Below are positions 12,581 through 24,368 of a DNA stretch of 64,000 bases, piece by piece. The translations under genes and the position numbers were made by a program. The stretch spans positions 38,075,665-38,139,664 of the forward strand of contig NC_065570.1 in assembly GCF_937616625.2 (NCBI RefSeq), read 5' to 3'. The DNA is from Mercurialis annua (lineage: Eukaryota; Streptophyta; Magnoliopsida; Malpighiales; Euphorbiaceae). Below the pieces are notes generated by a model. The model worked only from the letters and a program-made list of their open reading frames with translations, was not told where the DNA came from and did not search any database. How positions within the stretch are numbered: position 1 is the stretch's first letter; every line of letters starts with the position of its first letter.

Positions 12581-15210
12581 AAAGAGAATTGAGATGCAAC
12601 ACACTAATCTAGCGTCACAATATTCACGCACTCTTTGCGTAATATAACCTAACCATGCTTAGGTAATCGGAACGACGCGTTAAAGAGACTTGAGACGCAA
12701 CGTACTAATCTAGCGTCACTTTTCACGCACACTTTGCATAAAATAACCTAACCATGCTTAGGTAATCGGAATAACGCGTTAAAGAGACTTGAGACGCGAC
12801 ATACTAATCTAGCGTCATTATTCACGCACTCTTTGCGCAATATAACCTAACCATGCTTAGGTAATCGGAACGATGCGTTAAAGAGACTTGAGACGCGACA
12901 TACTAATTAGCGTCACTTTTCACGCACATTTTGCATAATATAACCTAACCATGCTTAGGTAGTCGGAACGACGCAATAAAGAGACTTGAGACGGGACATA
13001 CAAATCTATTGATCCTTTTCACGCACACTTTGCGTACTATAACCTTACCATGCTTAGGTAATCGGAGCGACTACGTGAGACGCGACATAGTAATCTAGCG
13101 TCACTTTTCATGCACAATTTGTGTAAAATAACCTAACCATGCTTAGATAGTCATAACGACGCGTTAAACAGACTTGAGATGCAACATACTAATCTAGCAT
13201 CACTCACGCACACTTTGCATAAAAAAAAAACCTAACCGTACTTAGGTAATCGGAACGACGCGTTAAAGAGACTTATGACGCGACATACTAATCTAGTGTC
13301 ACTTTTCACGCACACTTTGTGTAAAATAACCTAACTTTGCTTAGGTAATGGGAACGATGCGTTAAAGAGGCTTGAGACTCGACATACTAATCTATTTTCA
13401 CTTTTGACATACCCTTTGCGAAATATAACCTAACCAAGCTTAAGTAATCGGAACAACGCGTTAAATAGACTTGAGACGCGACATCCTAATCTAGTGTCAC
13501 TATTCAAGCACTCTTTGCGTAATACAACCTAACCATGCTTAGGTAATCGAAACGACGCGTTTAAGAGACTCGAGACGCGACATACTAATCTATTATCGGA
13601 ACGACGTGTTAGAGAGACTTTTGACGCGACATAAGCATGGTAATCGAAACGACGGCGTTAAAGAGACTTGAGATGCGACATACTAATCTAGCGTCACTTT
13701 TCGCGCACACTCTGTGTAATATGACGTAAGCATGCTTAGGTAATCGGAACGACGCGTTAATGAGACTTGCGACGCGATATACTAATCTAGCATCACTTTT
13801 CATGCACACTTTGCGTAATATAACCTAACCTTCTTAGGTAATCGGAACGACGCGTTAGAGAGACTTGTGACGCGACATAAGCATGGTAATCGAAACGACG
13901 CGTTAAAAAGAGACTTGCGTAATTTAACCTAACCATGCTTAGATAATCAGAACGACGAATTAAAGAGACTTGAGAAGCGACATACTAATCTAGCGTCACT
14001 TTTCAAGCACACTTTGCGTAATATAACTTAACCATGCTCAAGTAATCGGAACGACGAGTTAAAGAGACATGACACGCGACCTACTAATCTAGCGTCACTT
14101 TTCATGCACATTTTGCGTGATATAATCTAACGATGCTTAGGTAATCGGAGCGACGCTTTAAAGAGACTTGAGACGTGACATACTAACCTAGCAGTAGTTT
14201 TCATGCACACATTGCGTAATAAAACCTAACAAAGCTTAGGTAATCGGATTGACGCGTTAAAGAGACTTGAGACGCGACATACTAATCTAGTGTCACTTTT
14301 CAAGCACACTTTGCGTAAAATAACCTAACCATGCTTAGGTAATCGGAACGACGCGTTAAAGAGACTTGAGACGCGACATTCTAATCCATTGCTAATTTTC
14401 ACGCTCACTGTCCGTAATATAACCTAACCATGCTTTGATAATTGGAACTTGTTAGAGAGATTTGTAACGTGACATAAGAATGGCAATCGAAATGATGCGT
14501 CAAAGAGACTTGAGACGCGCCATACTAATATAACGTCACTTTTCACGCACACTTTGCGCAATATAAGCTAACCATGCTTAGGTAATTGGAACGACGAGTT
14601 AAAGAGACTTGTGACGCGACATACTAATCTAGCGACATTTTTAACGCGCACTTGGCGTAATGTAACATAACCATGCTTAGGTAATCAGAACGACGCGTTA
14701 AAGAGACTTGAGACGCGACATACTAATCTAGCGTCACTTTTCACGCACACTTTGCGTAATATAACCTAACCATGCTTGGGTAATAAGAACGACAAGTTAG
14801 AGACTTGAGACGCGGCATAAGCATGGTAATCAAAACGACACGTTTAAGAGACTTGAAACGCGCCATACTAATCTAGCGTCACTTTTTACGCAGAATTTGC
14901 GTAATATAACCTAACCATGCTTGGGTAATCGGAACGGCGAATTAAAGAGACTTGAGACGCGACATACTAATCTAGCGTCACTTTTCAAGCTCACTTTGCG
15001 TAATATGACTTATCCATGCTTATGTAATCGGAGAGACTAGTTAAAGAGACATGAGATGCGACATACTAATCTAGCGTCACTCTTCAAGCACATTTTGCGT
15101 AATATAACCTAATCATGCTTAGGTAATCGGAACGACACGTTAAAATGACTTGAGACACATCATACTAATGTAGCGTCACTTCTTACGCACATTTTGCGGG
15201 ATATAACTTA

Positions 15211-16152
15211 ACCATGCTTAAATAATCGGAACAATGCGTTAAAGAGACTTGAGACGCAACATACTAATCTAGCGTCACTTTTTACGCATACTTTGTGTCA
15301 TATAATCTAACCATGCTTAGGTAATCATAACAATGCGTTAAAGAGACTTGTGTCGCGACATACTAATCTAGCGACAATTTTAACGCAAACTTGGTGTAAT
15401 ATAACATATCCATGCTTAGGTAATCGGAACGACGCGTTGAAGATACTTGAGGCGCGACATACTAATCTGGCGTCAATTTTTACCCACACTTTGCGTAATA
15501 TTACCTAACCATTCTTAGGTAATCGGAACGACACGTTAAAATGACTTGAGACATGCAATACTAATTTTGTGTCACTTTTTACGCACACTTTGCGTAATAT
15601 AACACAACCATGCTTAAGTAATCGGAACAACGCGTTAACGAGACTTGAGACGGGACATTGCGATTACCTAAGCATGGTTAGGTTATATTATGCAAAGAGT
15701 GCGTGAATAGTGACGCTGGATTAGTATGTCGCGTCACAAGTCTCTCTAACACCTTGTTCCGATTACGTAAGCATGGTTAGGTTATATTACGCTAAGTGTG
15801 CATGAAAAGTGACGCTAGATTAGTATGTCGCGTCGCAAGTCTCTCTAACGCGTCATTCCGATTACCTAAGCATGGTTAGGTTATATTACGCAGAGTGTGC
15901 CTGAAAAGTGACGCTAGATTAGTATGTTGCGTCTCAAGTCTCTCTAACGCGTCGTTGCGATTACCTAAGCATGGTTTGGTTATATTACGCAGAGAGTGCG
16001 TGAATAGTAACGCTAGACTAGTATGTCGCGTCACAAGTCTCTCTAACACCTCGTTCCGATTACCTAAGCATGGTTAGGTTATATTACGCTAAGTGTGCGT
16101 GAAAAGTGACCCTAGATTAGTATTTCGCGTCGCAAGTCTATCTAATGCGTCG
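15211..16152. repeat. Segmental duplication copy B, containing an inversion junction
   Basis: Partner of 2091-3026. Both copies run through the same minus-to-plus joint (CAT|TGCGATTACC) and break off at the same base, after TCTAATGCGTCG. Here that is followed by a return to minus orientation (GCGTAATATAACC). Confidence 0.8.
15659..16152 (+). repeat. 99-bp satellite block, plus orientation
   Basis: About five plus-oriented monomers lying between two minus blocks. They are the plus-oriented half of duplicated block B. Confidence 0.9.
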
Positions 16153-17464
16153 GCGTAATATAACCTAACCATGCCTAGGTAACAGAAAAGAGGCGATAAA
16201 GAGACTTGAGACGCGACATACTAATCTAGCATAACTTTTCACGCACACTTTGCATAATATAACCTAACCATGCTTAGGTAATCGGAACAACGCTTTAAAG
16301 AGAATTGAGACGCGACATACTAATCTAGCCTAACTTTTCACGCACACTTCGCGTAATATAACCTAACCATGCTTTGATAATTAGAACGACGCGTTAAATA
16401 GACTTAAGACCCGACATACTAATCTAGCGTCACTTTCGCCTACACTTTCTGTAATGTAACCTAACCATCCTTAGATAATCGGTACAACGCGTTAAAGAGA
16501 ATCGAGATGTGACATACTAATCTAGCGTCAATCGGAACGACGCGTTAAATAGACTTGAGACGCGACATACTAATGTTTGTTACTTTTCACGCACACTTTT
16601 CGTGAAGTAACGTAACCATTCTTAGGTAATCGGTACAATGCGTTAAAGAGACTTGAGACGCGACATACTAATGTAGCGTCATTTTTCACGCACACTTTTC
16701 GTAAAATAACCTAACCATGCTTAGATAATCGGAACTACGCGTTAAAGAGACTTCATAGGCGACATACTAATCTAGGGTCATTTTCACGCAAACTTTGCGT
16801 ACTATAACCTAACCATGCTTAGGAAATCGGAACGACGCATTAAAGAGACTTGAGTAGCAACATATTAATCTAGCATCACTTTTCACACACATTTTGCGTA
16901 ATATAACCTAACCATGCTTACATAATTGGAAAGACGCATTAAAGAGACTTGATACGCGACATACTAATCTAGCGTCCCTTTTCACTCACATTTCACGTAA
17001 TATAACCTAACCATGCTTAGGTAATCGGAATACGCATTAAAGAGACTTGAGACGCGGCATACTAATCTAGCGTCACTTTTCACGCACACTTTGCGTTAAA
17101 TAACCTAACCATGCCTAGGTAATCGGAACGACGCGTTAAAAAGACTTGAGATGCTACATACTAATATATTGTCACTTTTCAAGCACACTTTGCGTAATAT
17201 AATCTAACCATGCTTAGGTAATCAGAACGACGCGTTAGACACACTTGTGACGCGAAATAAGCACAGTAATCGAAACGACGCGTTAAAGAGACTTGAAATG
17301 CGCCATACTAATCTAGCGTCACTTATTACGCACGCTTTATGTAATATCACCTAACCATGCTTAGGTAATCAGAACGACGCATCAAAAAGACTTGAGTAGC
17401 GACATATTAATCTAGCGTAACATTTTACGCACACTTTGCGTAATATAACCTAACTATGCTTAGG
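16153..17464 (-). repeat. 99-bp satellite block, minus orientation
   Basis: About 13 monomers. The block is interrupted at 17464/17465 by the 9.4-kb LTR retrotransposon and resumes in the same orientation and phase after it, at 26900. Confidence 0.9.
17460..17464. repeat. Target-site duplication, left copy (TTAGG)
   Basis: The five bases before the 5' LTR match the five after the 3' LTR (26900-26904). They are part of the satellite sequence GCTTAGGTAATC. Confidence 0.9.
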
Positions 17465-17495
17465 TGTAATACCCCAAAATATTTAAGTATTTAAT

Positions 17496-17510
17496 TGGAC
17501 CACGTGTCCA
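17496..17510. promoter_or_regulatory. G-box palindrome in LTR
   Basis: GGACCACGTGTCC contains CACGTG, the plant G-box bound by bZIP and bHLH factors, inside a larger near-palindrome 31 bases into the LTR. The motif is seen; a role in element transcription is inference. Confidence 0.4.
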
Positions 17511-18461
17511 GTGTTGCATCGCCGGAGTAGCGATATCGAAAGGATTTCCGAGAAATTAAGATAAGTATAAAATTTTAGCAGGACGGTTTTGAAAAAGATT
17601 ATTGCGAGAAATTTAATATTATATTTCAATTGTAAAGTTAGAATTGGAATTAGAAGGAAAAATGTTAAGAAAAGCTCGAAATAAGGTACATGGACTAAAG
17701 TGGTAATTTAGCCACTACGACTTAAAATGGAAGTTATTTCGCCAAGGTCTGCGAAATGTTTTATAGTATATGTGGTAAAGGTTTCGGGTCAATCGGAGAA
17801 CTTTTAAAATTTGGACGCGGATACGTTTTGGGCTAAATTGCAACTTTTGAAAAGTTCAAGGGCCAAAACGTAAATTAGCCAAATAAGTCTCGAGAATAGC
17901 AATTCAAAGATTATTGATGGAAAAATAATAATTATGAATTAAGTATTATTTATTGGATATAAATAATACGTACGGAATTGAGTTAAAAAGGATAATTTAA
18001 CCGTTAGGTTAAATTAGAAAGTTTAAAAGAGAAATGGTTAAAGTTAAACAATTGAAGGGTTAAACTGGCTAATTAGCCAAGATATATGTAAAAGAAATGA
18101 AGAATCAGATGAGGAAAGGAAGGTTACAGAAAGAACGAGGGAAATGTGACGATCGACTTCGATCCGCCGCGGTTTCGCCGTTTCTCGTCCAAATCGCGAG
18201 TTCTTTATATCGATTCGTCCAGAATTCGATTCTCTATCATCGTTAAGCTTCAAATCGAGGTAAGCTTGACGTTTTTATTGTGATAATTAGTAAATTAGGG
18301 TTATATCGTTTTAACGAATTAAACGAATTGTAATCGCGTTTCTATAGTCGTATTTGGTGAGATTCGAATTGGGTTATATGTTAAAATGAAGTGGAAGCAT
18401 GTCGGGAGTGCTGGAAAGCGGCGAAGCGCCCGGAAAATGACTTTTCCGGGGGCTGTCAAGG

Positions 18462-18551
18462 GTGTGCGTTCGCACACATTGAGTGTGCGTTCGCACACTC
18501 CTTGAATTTTGGGGTGTGCGTTCGCACACTCATTGTGTGCGTTCGCACACT
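18462..18551. repeat. Four GTGTGCG-TT-CGCACAC hairpins in 5' LTR
   Basis: GTGTGCGTTCGCACAC occurs at 18462, 18483, 18514 and 18535. Each is a 7-bp perfect stem with a TT centre, spaced about 20-30 bp apart. The same cluster lies in the 3' LTR at 25366-25455, with one base change in the third copy. Function unknown. Confidence 0.85.
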
Positions 18552-19360
18552 ACCTAAATGTTGCCAGATTGAGAAACCCTACGGTCAGTTTATAGATTTA
18601 CCTCTTAGGAACGCCTCTGTCCAATTTTATCTCGATCCAACGGTTCAATTGGGAGAGATCGTCGTTTTACTAAACAGTGTCAGTGCGCAGGCAGCACCTG
18701 CGCATTGTCCTGAAAACTACTTGAAACTTCATCGGAATAAAACTAAACCCTAAAGTTTGAAGGTATCATACGTATTGGAATACGATTAAGAGATATAACA
18801 AGTATCTCGACTAAGTATTAGAATACGATAAGGGTTAAAAGTCGTATTTGAACTACGATTATATTAATCTAAGTTTATAACTTAGGGTTTTGATATTAAG
18901 CCTACGTTTATGGATTAAACGTACAGGTAACTCGACTAAGTAACTGACGTATCGACGAGCTACCAAGCCATTGGGCCGGAGTGGTTACGTGATTGGACAA
19001 TGCATGGAGCTTACGCTTGCGGAATTATAATAATGCAGTTTTGGATAGCGGTCACTGTGAGTGGCAAATTTACTTTCGCGTATTATTAGTATAAAAGTTA
19101 TTTTCTTATATTACGAATATTGTTATTAAATATCTCGTATCTATATGATTTGCTCATATAAGCTGTTTTGTTTGATAGATTTGATTATATGAATGTTGTT
19201 GTATTCGTTGGTTTGGAGATAAGTGTCTAATGTGCGGTCCGAAGAGACCAACTACCTATTGGGTGTCAATAGGCTACATGATCATTGGTGAGTCAGTCTA
19301 GAGTACCTGACTTTATGATTAAGAATTAATATATGTTTATGCATAATATGTTATGAATTC

Positions 19361-19523
19361 GATACGAGAGTGAACTCCGCTACGGTGTAGTCTGGAAGTC
19401 CCCGTATCTAGTGGGCTGGGCCACCAGTGAGTTGGACTCACACTTTATGATTTCGATACGAGTGAGCACTCGGCTACGGTGTAGTCTGGAAGTCCCCGTA
19501 TCTAGTGAGTTGGACTCACACCT
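19361..19523 (+). repeat. 94-bp tandem duplication in 5' LTR
   Basis: Two copies of a unit starting GATACGAG and containing CTACGGTGTAGTCTGGAAG then CCCCGTATCTAGTG start at 19361 and 19455. The 3' LTR has the same pair at 26265-26427. Confidence 0.85.
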
Positions 19524-19999
19524 TTGAAATTAATAATGTTGCTTATATCATAAATTTATATACGTAATAAGCGTGTGACGCTATATTTTGATAATACTAT
19601 AAGTAACTTGCAAACTCACTCAGTATTTTCCCAAATACTGACCCCTCACTCTGATGTTTGCAGGTAAGCAGAGTCGGATCAGACAAACCATCTCCATTGT
19701 GCCAGAAGTCATTGGACTTGCACAAGTTTGGGTTCCTAAAGCTGCAGTAGTCAGTAGGTGTCGGTATTAGATAGATATTTTGACTTCAAACATCATTTTA
19801 TATTGTAAACGCTAGTATAATATTTTAATATTTATAAATGCTTTATCCGAAAGAGTTTTCCCGGAAATGTTTTATACATAATATTATACTTTTAAATGCA
19901 AAAAATTAATAGTGGTTTTAGGCTTGCAACGGGTTTCGGAGCTACCACTCCCATTCTCTAGCGCCGGTCTCGGCTCAATAATTTGGGTCGTGACAATTG

Positions 20000-20011
20000 T
20001 GGTATCAGAGC
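20000..20011 (+). promoter_or_regulatory. Primer binding site, initiator tRNA-Met
   Basis: TGGTATCAGAGC lies 4 bases after the 5' LTR. It is the standard complement of the plant initiator tRNA-Met 3' end used to prime minus-strand DNA synthesis. Confidence 0.92.
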
Positions 20012-23000
20012 AGTTGGTCCAGTTACCTCTGCTATGATTTGTTTGTCGGTTAAGTAATCTAGGAACTACTGCAGCTATAGAGTTGAGCTTTGTCTGATCC
20101 CAGTCGTTTACGTTATGTGTTTTGTGATAAGTATAATAGATTGACTTGTGAAATGTTTGGTTGATTTTCGTGACACGTATATACAAGATAAATATACGTA
20201 CAATTTTGTTTTTGATAAGGTGTGCTTGCATGATATGAGATTGATTTGTATGAATTGAATCAGATACATCAGTTGGCTTTGCTATCGATGTCAGGAAGAT
20301 AAGATACATCGGTTGGCTTCGCTCTCGATGTCAGGCAGATAAGGTACATCGGTTGGCTTTGCTATCGATGTCAGACAAAAGAGTGAGAAGAAGGAATACA
20401 AAGTTATAGAAGTTGAGGAACTTTCCAGAAGCAGAGTTTAAAGGTCTAGAGAACTTACAAAACTCGAAGTTTATAACTTTTAAAAGTTATTTGTTTAACG
20501 ATTCTAAAAGTATAATTGTGCCTAGACCCGTAATAGCCATTGATAATTGCCACGACATTGATAGAAATGCATCACTACATACATCAATTCATGCATTAAT
20601 AGAACATGCATCATATGCATTATGTTCAGACGAAGAGGTGAGATGTGGCAACTCTTTGGGGATGAGAGACGTCATCACCCTAGTGCATAATTTTGCTAAG
20701 ATTTAAATGAAATTTTTAAATGAGTCGTTTTATTTGAAAGAGTTTTCAAAGAGTTTTGTTTTTAATGTGAGTATACCTAGACCAGAACTCTGTAAAGGAA
20801 GTAGAGTGCTCGCGAGCAAGCTGTGATCTAGGCTATGAGACGAATGATTACGTATTATTGTGAGAACATAGGAGTTGTGTCTCTAGTTATTGAACTTAGC
20901 CTTGATTGAACAAACTAGTACACAATTAGAATAGTATATGTGTTCGGATAATAATTTATATCTGATTAATAATGTATAGAATGTGTATGATATGTTTTGA
21001 TACTTATGATGTTTGATTAAGTCTATGTGAGTGGAATGCTCGCAAGACTTAAGATGCGATACGTAATCAAGAAAATCTAGGGGACACTGATTTTCTTGAA
21101 TCCGGTCAACATAGATGCTTATAGTTACGATAGTAACATGCGTTTAACATATACAACGCGAGTATATGTTTTAGTAAATTGCTAAGTCTACAATGAGTTA
21201 GAACACTCAGAAGACTAGCAATAAACGACGTAATCATAAAAGGTAAAAAGGAAGGAGATGTTCCTAAAGTCCAACGAACGTGGACAACGATTAGTTGTGA
21301 TGATTAGTAAGTGTTATATTTAAGGAGTTTGTCAGTATTCCTTTATATAATTGCTATATTACGAACAAAGAACTGCGCGAATGCGCACTGCCGCATAGTA
21401 AGTATGCGAGGCACGAGAAGAAGATCGAGGTGACAAAAGGGAATGCAACCCAGTCCAATTGGATAGCAAAGGCCAGAGACGAGATAAAGGACATTGGGAA
21501 CTTATCAAAGTAAAGTGCAAACATATAAGCGTTGGAAGTACCGCAGTAATCCAACGTCATTAAGAATCAGTTAACAGTAAAAGTAACTGATATAAGGAAT
21601 CGTGTACCAATGATAGGACTATGGATATAAAGATAGTATCAACGCGAAGAAAGGGACACCTATGGAGATTTGATGTTTGTATACTTAAATTAAAACTAAA
21701 AGAGTTTGACGGGTCAAGCGGTATGCTAGATCCACTAGGAAGGTAAAGCAAGATGCTCGTACACATCGAGAGGATGATGGACAAACAATAATGTCAATAA
21801 AGATGTCGATGAAAGATTCAACTTATGATTAGTCCGACATGCAATTAGAGCAGTGAAGAACCAAATAACATGAACTAAGTTTGTGACCCGATTTGGGAAA
21901 TTCTTTCAACTATTAGTTCCGGTTAAGGATAATCGGGAAAGATCAAGGTGCTTAGATCAGGAGACAAACAACAAGAACTGCAATCGATGGATTAAGAGTT
22001 GACATTTCTACCTCAAAGTTTTGATTATAAGGCGGAATGGTAGGCTGTGAAAGATACAAATAATAATGGACGCTTGTGAAGTGTTAATCCTTAAATTTTG
22101 GATTTGATTAACAAAGAGTCAAAGCGTAATGCGATCGTTATAGAAGGTTAGTAATGACCTTTAAAGGAAGAACATAGATACATGTATGAAGGATTAAGAT
22201 GCACTACATAGTATTGAATGTATTTGATGTGTGATTGAAGTTTGTACATCGAAATACAAGAAAGAATGTGAAGAAGAGACTCAATATCAGAATTGAGCCA
22301 TACTAGAGAAAGTAATAGCAGATAAACCGAGACAGAAGATAGGAGATGAAAGTAAAGTATGCCAAAGGTATGCAACGTGTATGATAAAGTATAAGGATGT
22401 AAAAGTAGATTATGGATAAGAAGAAATCAGTCAAGGTAATCAGAGTTAAGAAGAATACGAATAGCTTGCGTATATCGCAAGAAACTCTGTAAAAGAGATT
22501 GAGGTAAGGAAAAGAGAAGTTACGGGGAGAGTCGACAAAGAGATTAGAGGAGTGGAATTCTATGTAGTCGCAGACACATAGAAACAAAGAAAGATAAAGA
22601 TGACAGAGACGGATCCACTGACAGTTAAGATGTCGGTAAAGGTACAACAGTACAATATATATAAGTAATTAAGAACGCACCACGTCGATAATTCAGGCAA
22701 AAGAACTGCGACCCACTATTTAATTGGTGATCGACGCTCAGAGTGCTGAAACAAGAAATATCAGAAATACAAGATACGATAGAGATGATACCAACATATG
22801 ATTGGCATTACGGACAGCCATAATGTTAGTACGAATATGATAAGACAATGCATATACGATTGAGAACGTACTACATCGGGAAATTTAGACGAAAAGACCA
22901 CGACTCTCTATTAATGATTGATGTTGTGGATATTAAGAGCAAGTAATACACGATGTCGAAGATGCGCTGAGAAGGAATGCAAAGAATACCGTAGGATGAT

Positions 23001-24355
23001 TGTATTTAGACTATTAATCATATTGGTTAACTAATGACAAGTCAAAGAAAGTTACGAAGAAGTACATCTACAATATGGACAAAAGTGGGAATATTAAATG
23101 GAATGGAAAGATCATTAGTAGTAATGAGAAGTAAGCTTAACGCTACATGATAATAAAGAGAAATGATTTGGAAGCTAAAAGCCAAACTAAGATTGAGAAT
23201 TGGAAGGAAGATATAGATAAGAAAGAGTTGGATTATGGCAATAAATGCTAAAAGCATTTTTGAATGTCAAAAAGACGACAAAGAAAAGAAAACATAGATG
23301 AAGCAAGATAAAATGATGAATAAAAAGATCAAGCATGGAATAAGTAACGACGTCATCAGAGGACATTCTGATGTAAGTATATAAGTAGAAGAAGATTAAG
23401 ATCCTCATTTAAGGATTATAAGCAAAGAAAGCTTACCAGAACATTGGTCACACGCTGTCTTATTAAAATAAGAATTCAGCGACCAATATGACGATCCTAT
23501 CTGGCTGAAAACCAGATTAATGAAACAGATTGATGTAAGGCAAGAAGAGACAAGAAAAGAATAGTACGTCATGCTTAAAGGAAATAGATCAATGAATATG
23601 CAAACGGATAAAGAGGTATACGAGATATCAAGATGGAAGAAGAAGATTAAGTAAGTTTTACAAGAAAAGTGAAGACCTCATAAGGATACGTCCTGAGGAT
23701 TCACCTCATGGATAACCATGATTTACGACGATAGCGAAAGAATCTTCATATGAGAAGTGAAGTAACGAGATAAAAGGAGATAACAAATAGTGGGATAAGT
23801 TCCTAACGCTAGTGTAAATAACAATCAGACGACGACAATAGCCATACAAGAAATACTACGTATATAGTGAAGCACGAGTTGTTTGAGTGTCCACATCACT
23901 CAATAAGGAACGATGATAAGGTTAGACAATATTGTAGAACAAGATCAAGTCGTGATAACGACCAAATAGAGAAGATTAACAGATCATCTAAACCAGAAAG
24001 CCTAATGATGAAGATTATCATCTTTAATGATAAGATATCATTAGGACGAGTTATCATTGAGCATTAGTAAGAAGCTGAAAGTTCAATTACAATTATAAAA
24101 GTTTATAGCAATGAATGTTAGATAAAGGACAAATACAAGGATTGTGTTATAGAATAAATAAGAAAAGATCAAAGCTAAGGTTGTCAGTGATAACTGACGT
24201 TAAAGTGTAAGAAGTACAGAAATTGAAATGACGATTTTATACACCGACAAGTGTCGTAAGATGAAACGGCATCCCTACTATGTAGAAAGTTCAAGATGTA
24301 AAAGAAATTAAGATAAGTCGAGAAGTATTATGAAAATTCGAGGACGAATTTTTAT
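20012..24355 (+). other. Non-coding interior of the LTR retrotransposon
   Basis: About 4.3 kb without a sense ORF over 100 codons and without a zinc knuckle, protease, DD-type RT or integrase motif that I can recognise. The plus strand is purine-rich. Longer minus-strand ORFs (for example 22303-22647 and 19884-20309) are low-complexity hydrophobic shadows of that bias. A three-copy 40-bp tandem repeat opens the region. Confidence 0.8.
20263..20382 (+). repeat. Three-copy 40-bp tandem repeat
   Basis: The unit RGTACATCGGTTGGCTT...CGATGTCAGNNAG starts at 20263, 20303 and 20343, an exact 40-bp period. It lies 250 bases downstream of the primer binding site, in the untranslated leader of the element. 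Confidence 0.88.
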
Positions 24356-24368
24356 AAGGGGGGAAGAA
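24356..24368 (+). promoter_or_regulatory. Polypurine tract
   Basis: AAGGGGGGAAGAA directly abuts the 3' LTR, the position and composition required to prime plus-strand DNA synthesis. Confidence 0.92.

Larger units (their letters stand above)
7481..15658 (-). repeat. 99-bp satellite block, minus orientation
   Basis: The longest uninterrupted minus-oriented run, roughly 80 monomers. It begins where GTCTCTA (plus) meets ATCTAGCGTCAC (minus) and ends at GACGGGACAT|TGCGATTACC. The second is the same joint as at 2537/2538. No ORF in it has features beyond satellite translation. Confidence 0.92.
17465..19995 (+). repeat. 5' LTR (2531 bp)
   Basis: Begins TGTAATACCCC and ends GGGTCGTGACA. It contains a G-box palindrome near its start, four short hairpins at 18462-18551, and a 94-bp tandem duplication at 19361-19523. 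It carries a 120-codon ORF (18391-18753) that is identical in the other LTR. Because the LTRs are young copies of each other, that identity is not evidence of a gene. The U3/R/U5 limits are not evident. Confidence 0.95.

Noticed and set aside
18462..18551. Relationship between LTR hairpins (GTGTGCG) and the satellite's AGTGTGCGTG
   Set aside because: The shared string is only 7 bases and the flanks differ. The LTR carries a palindrome, the satellite does not. Chance similarity is the simpler explanation.
18391..18753. 120-codon ORF in the 5' LTR, identical in the 3' LTR (25295-25657)
   Set aside because: The two LTRs are recent copies of one another, so identity is automatic. The peptide is made largely from the hairpin repeats and matches no family I know.
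22148..23408. Hydrophobic minus-strand ORFs inside the young LTR element that look like membrane proteins
   Set aside because: The plus strand is purine-rich, so minus-strand frames encode runs of Leu, Phe, Ser and Tyr by composition alone. There are no motifs and several overlap each other.
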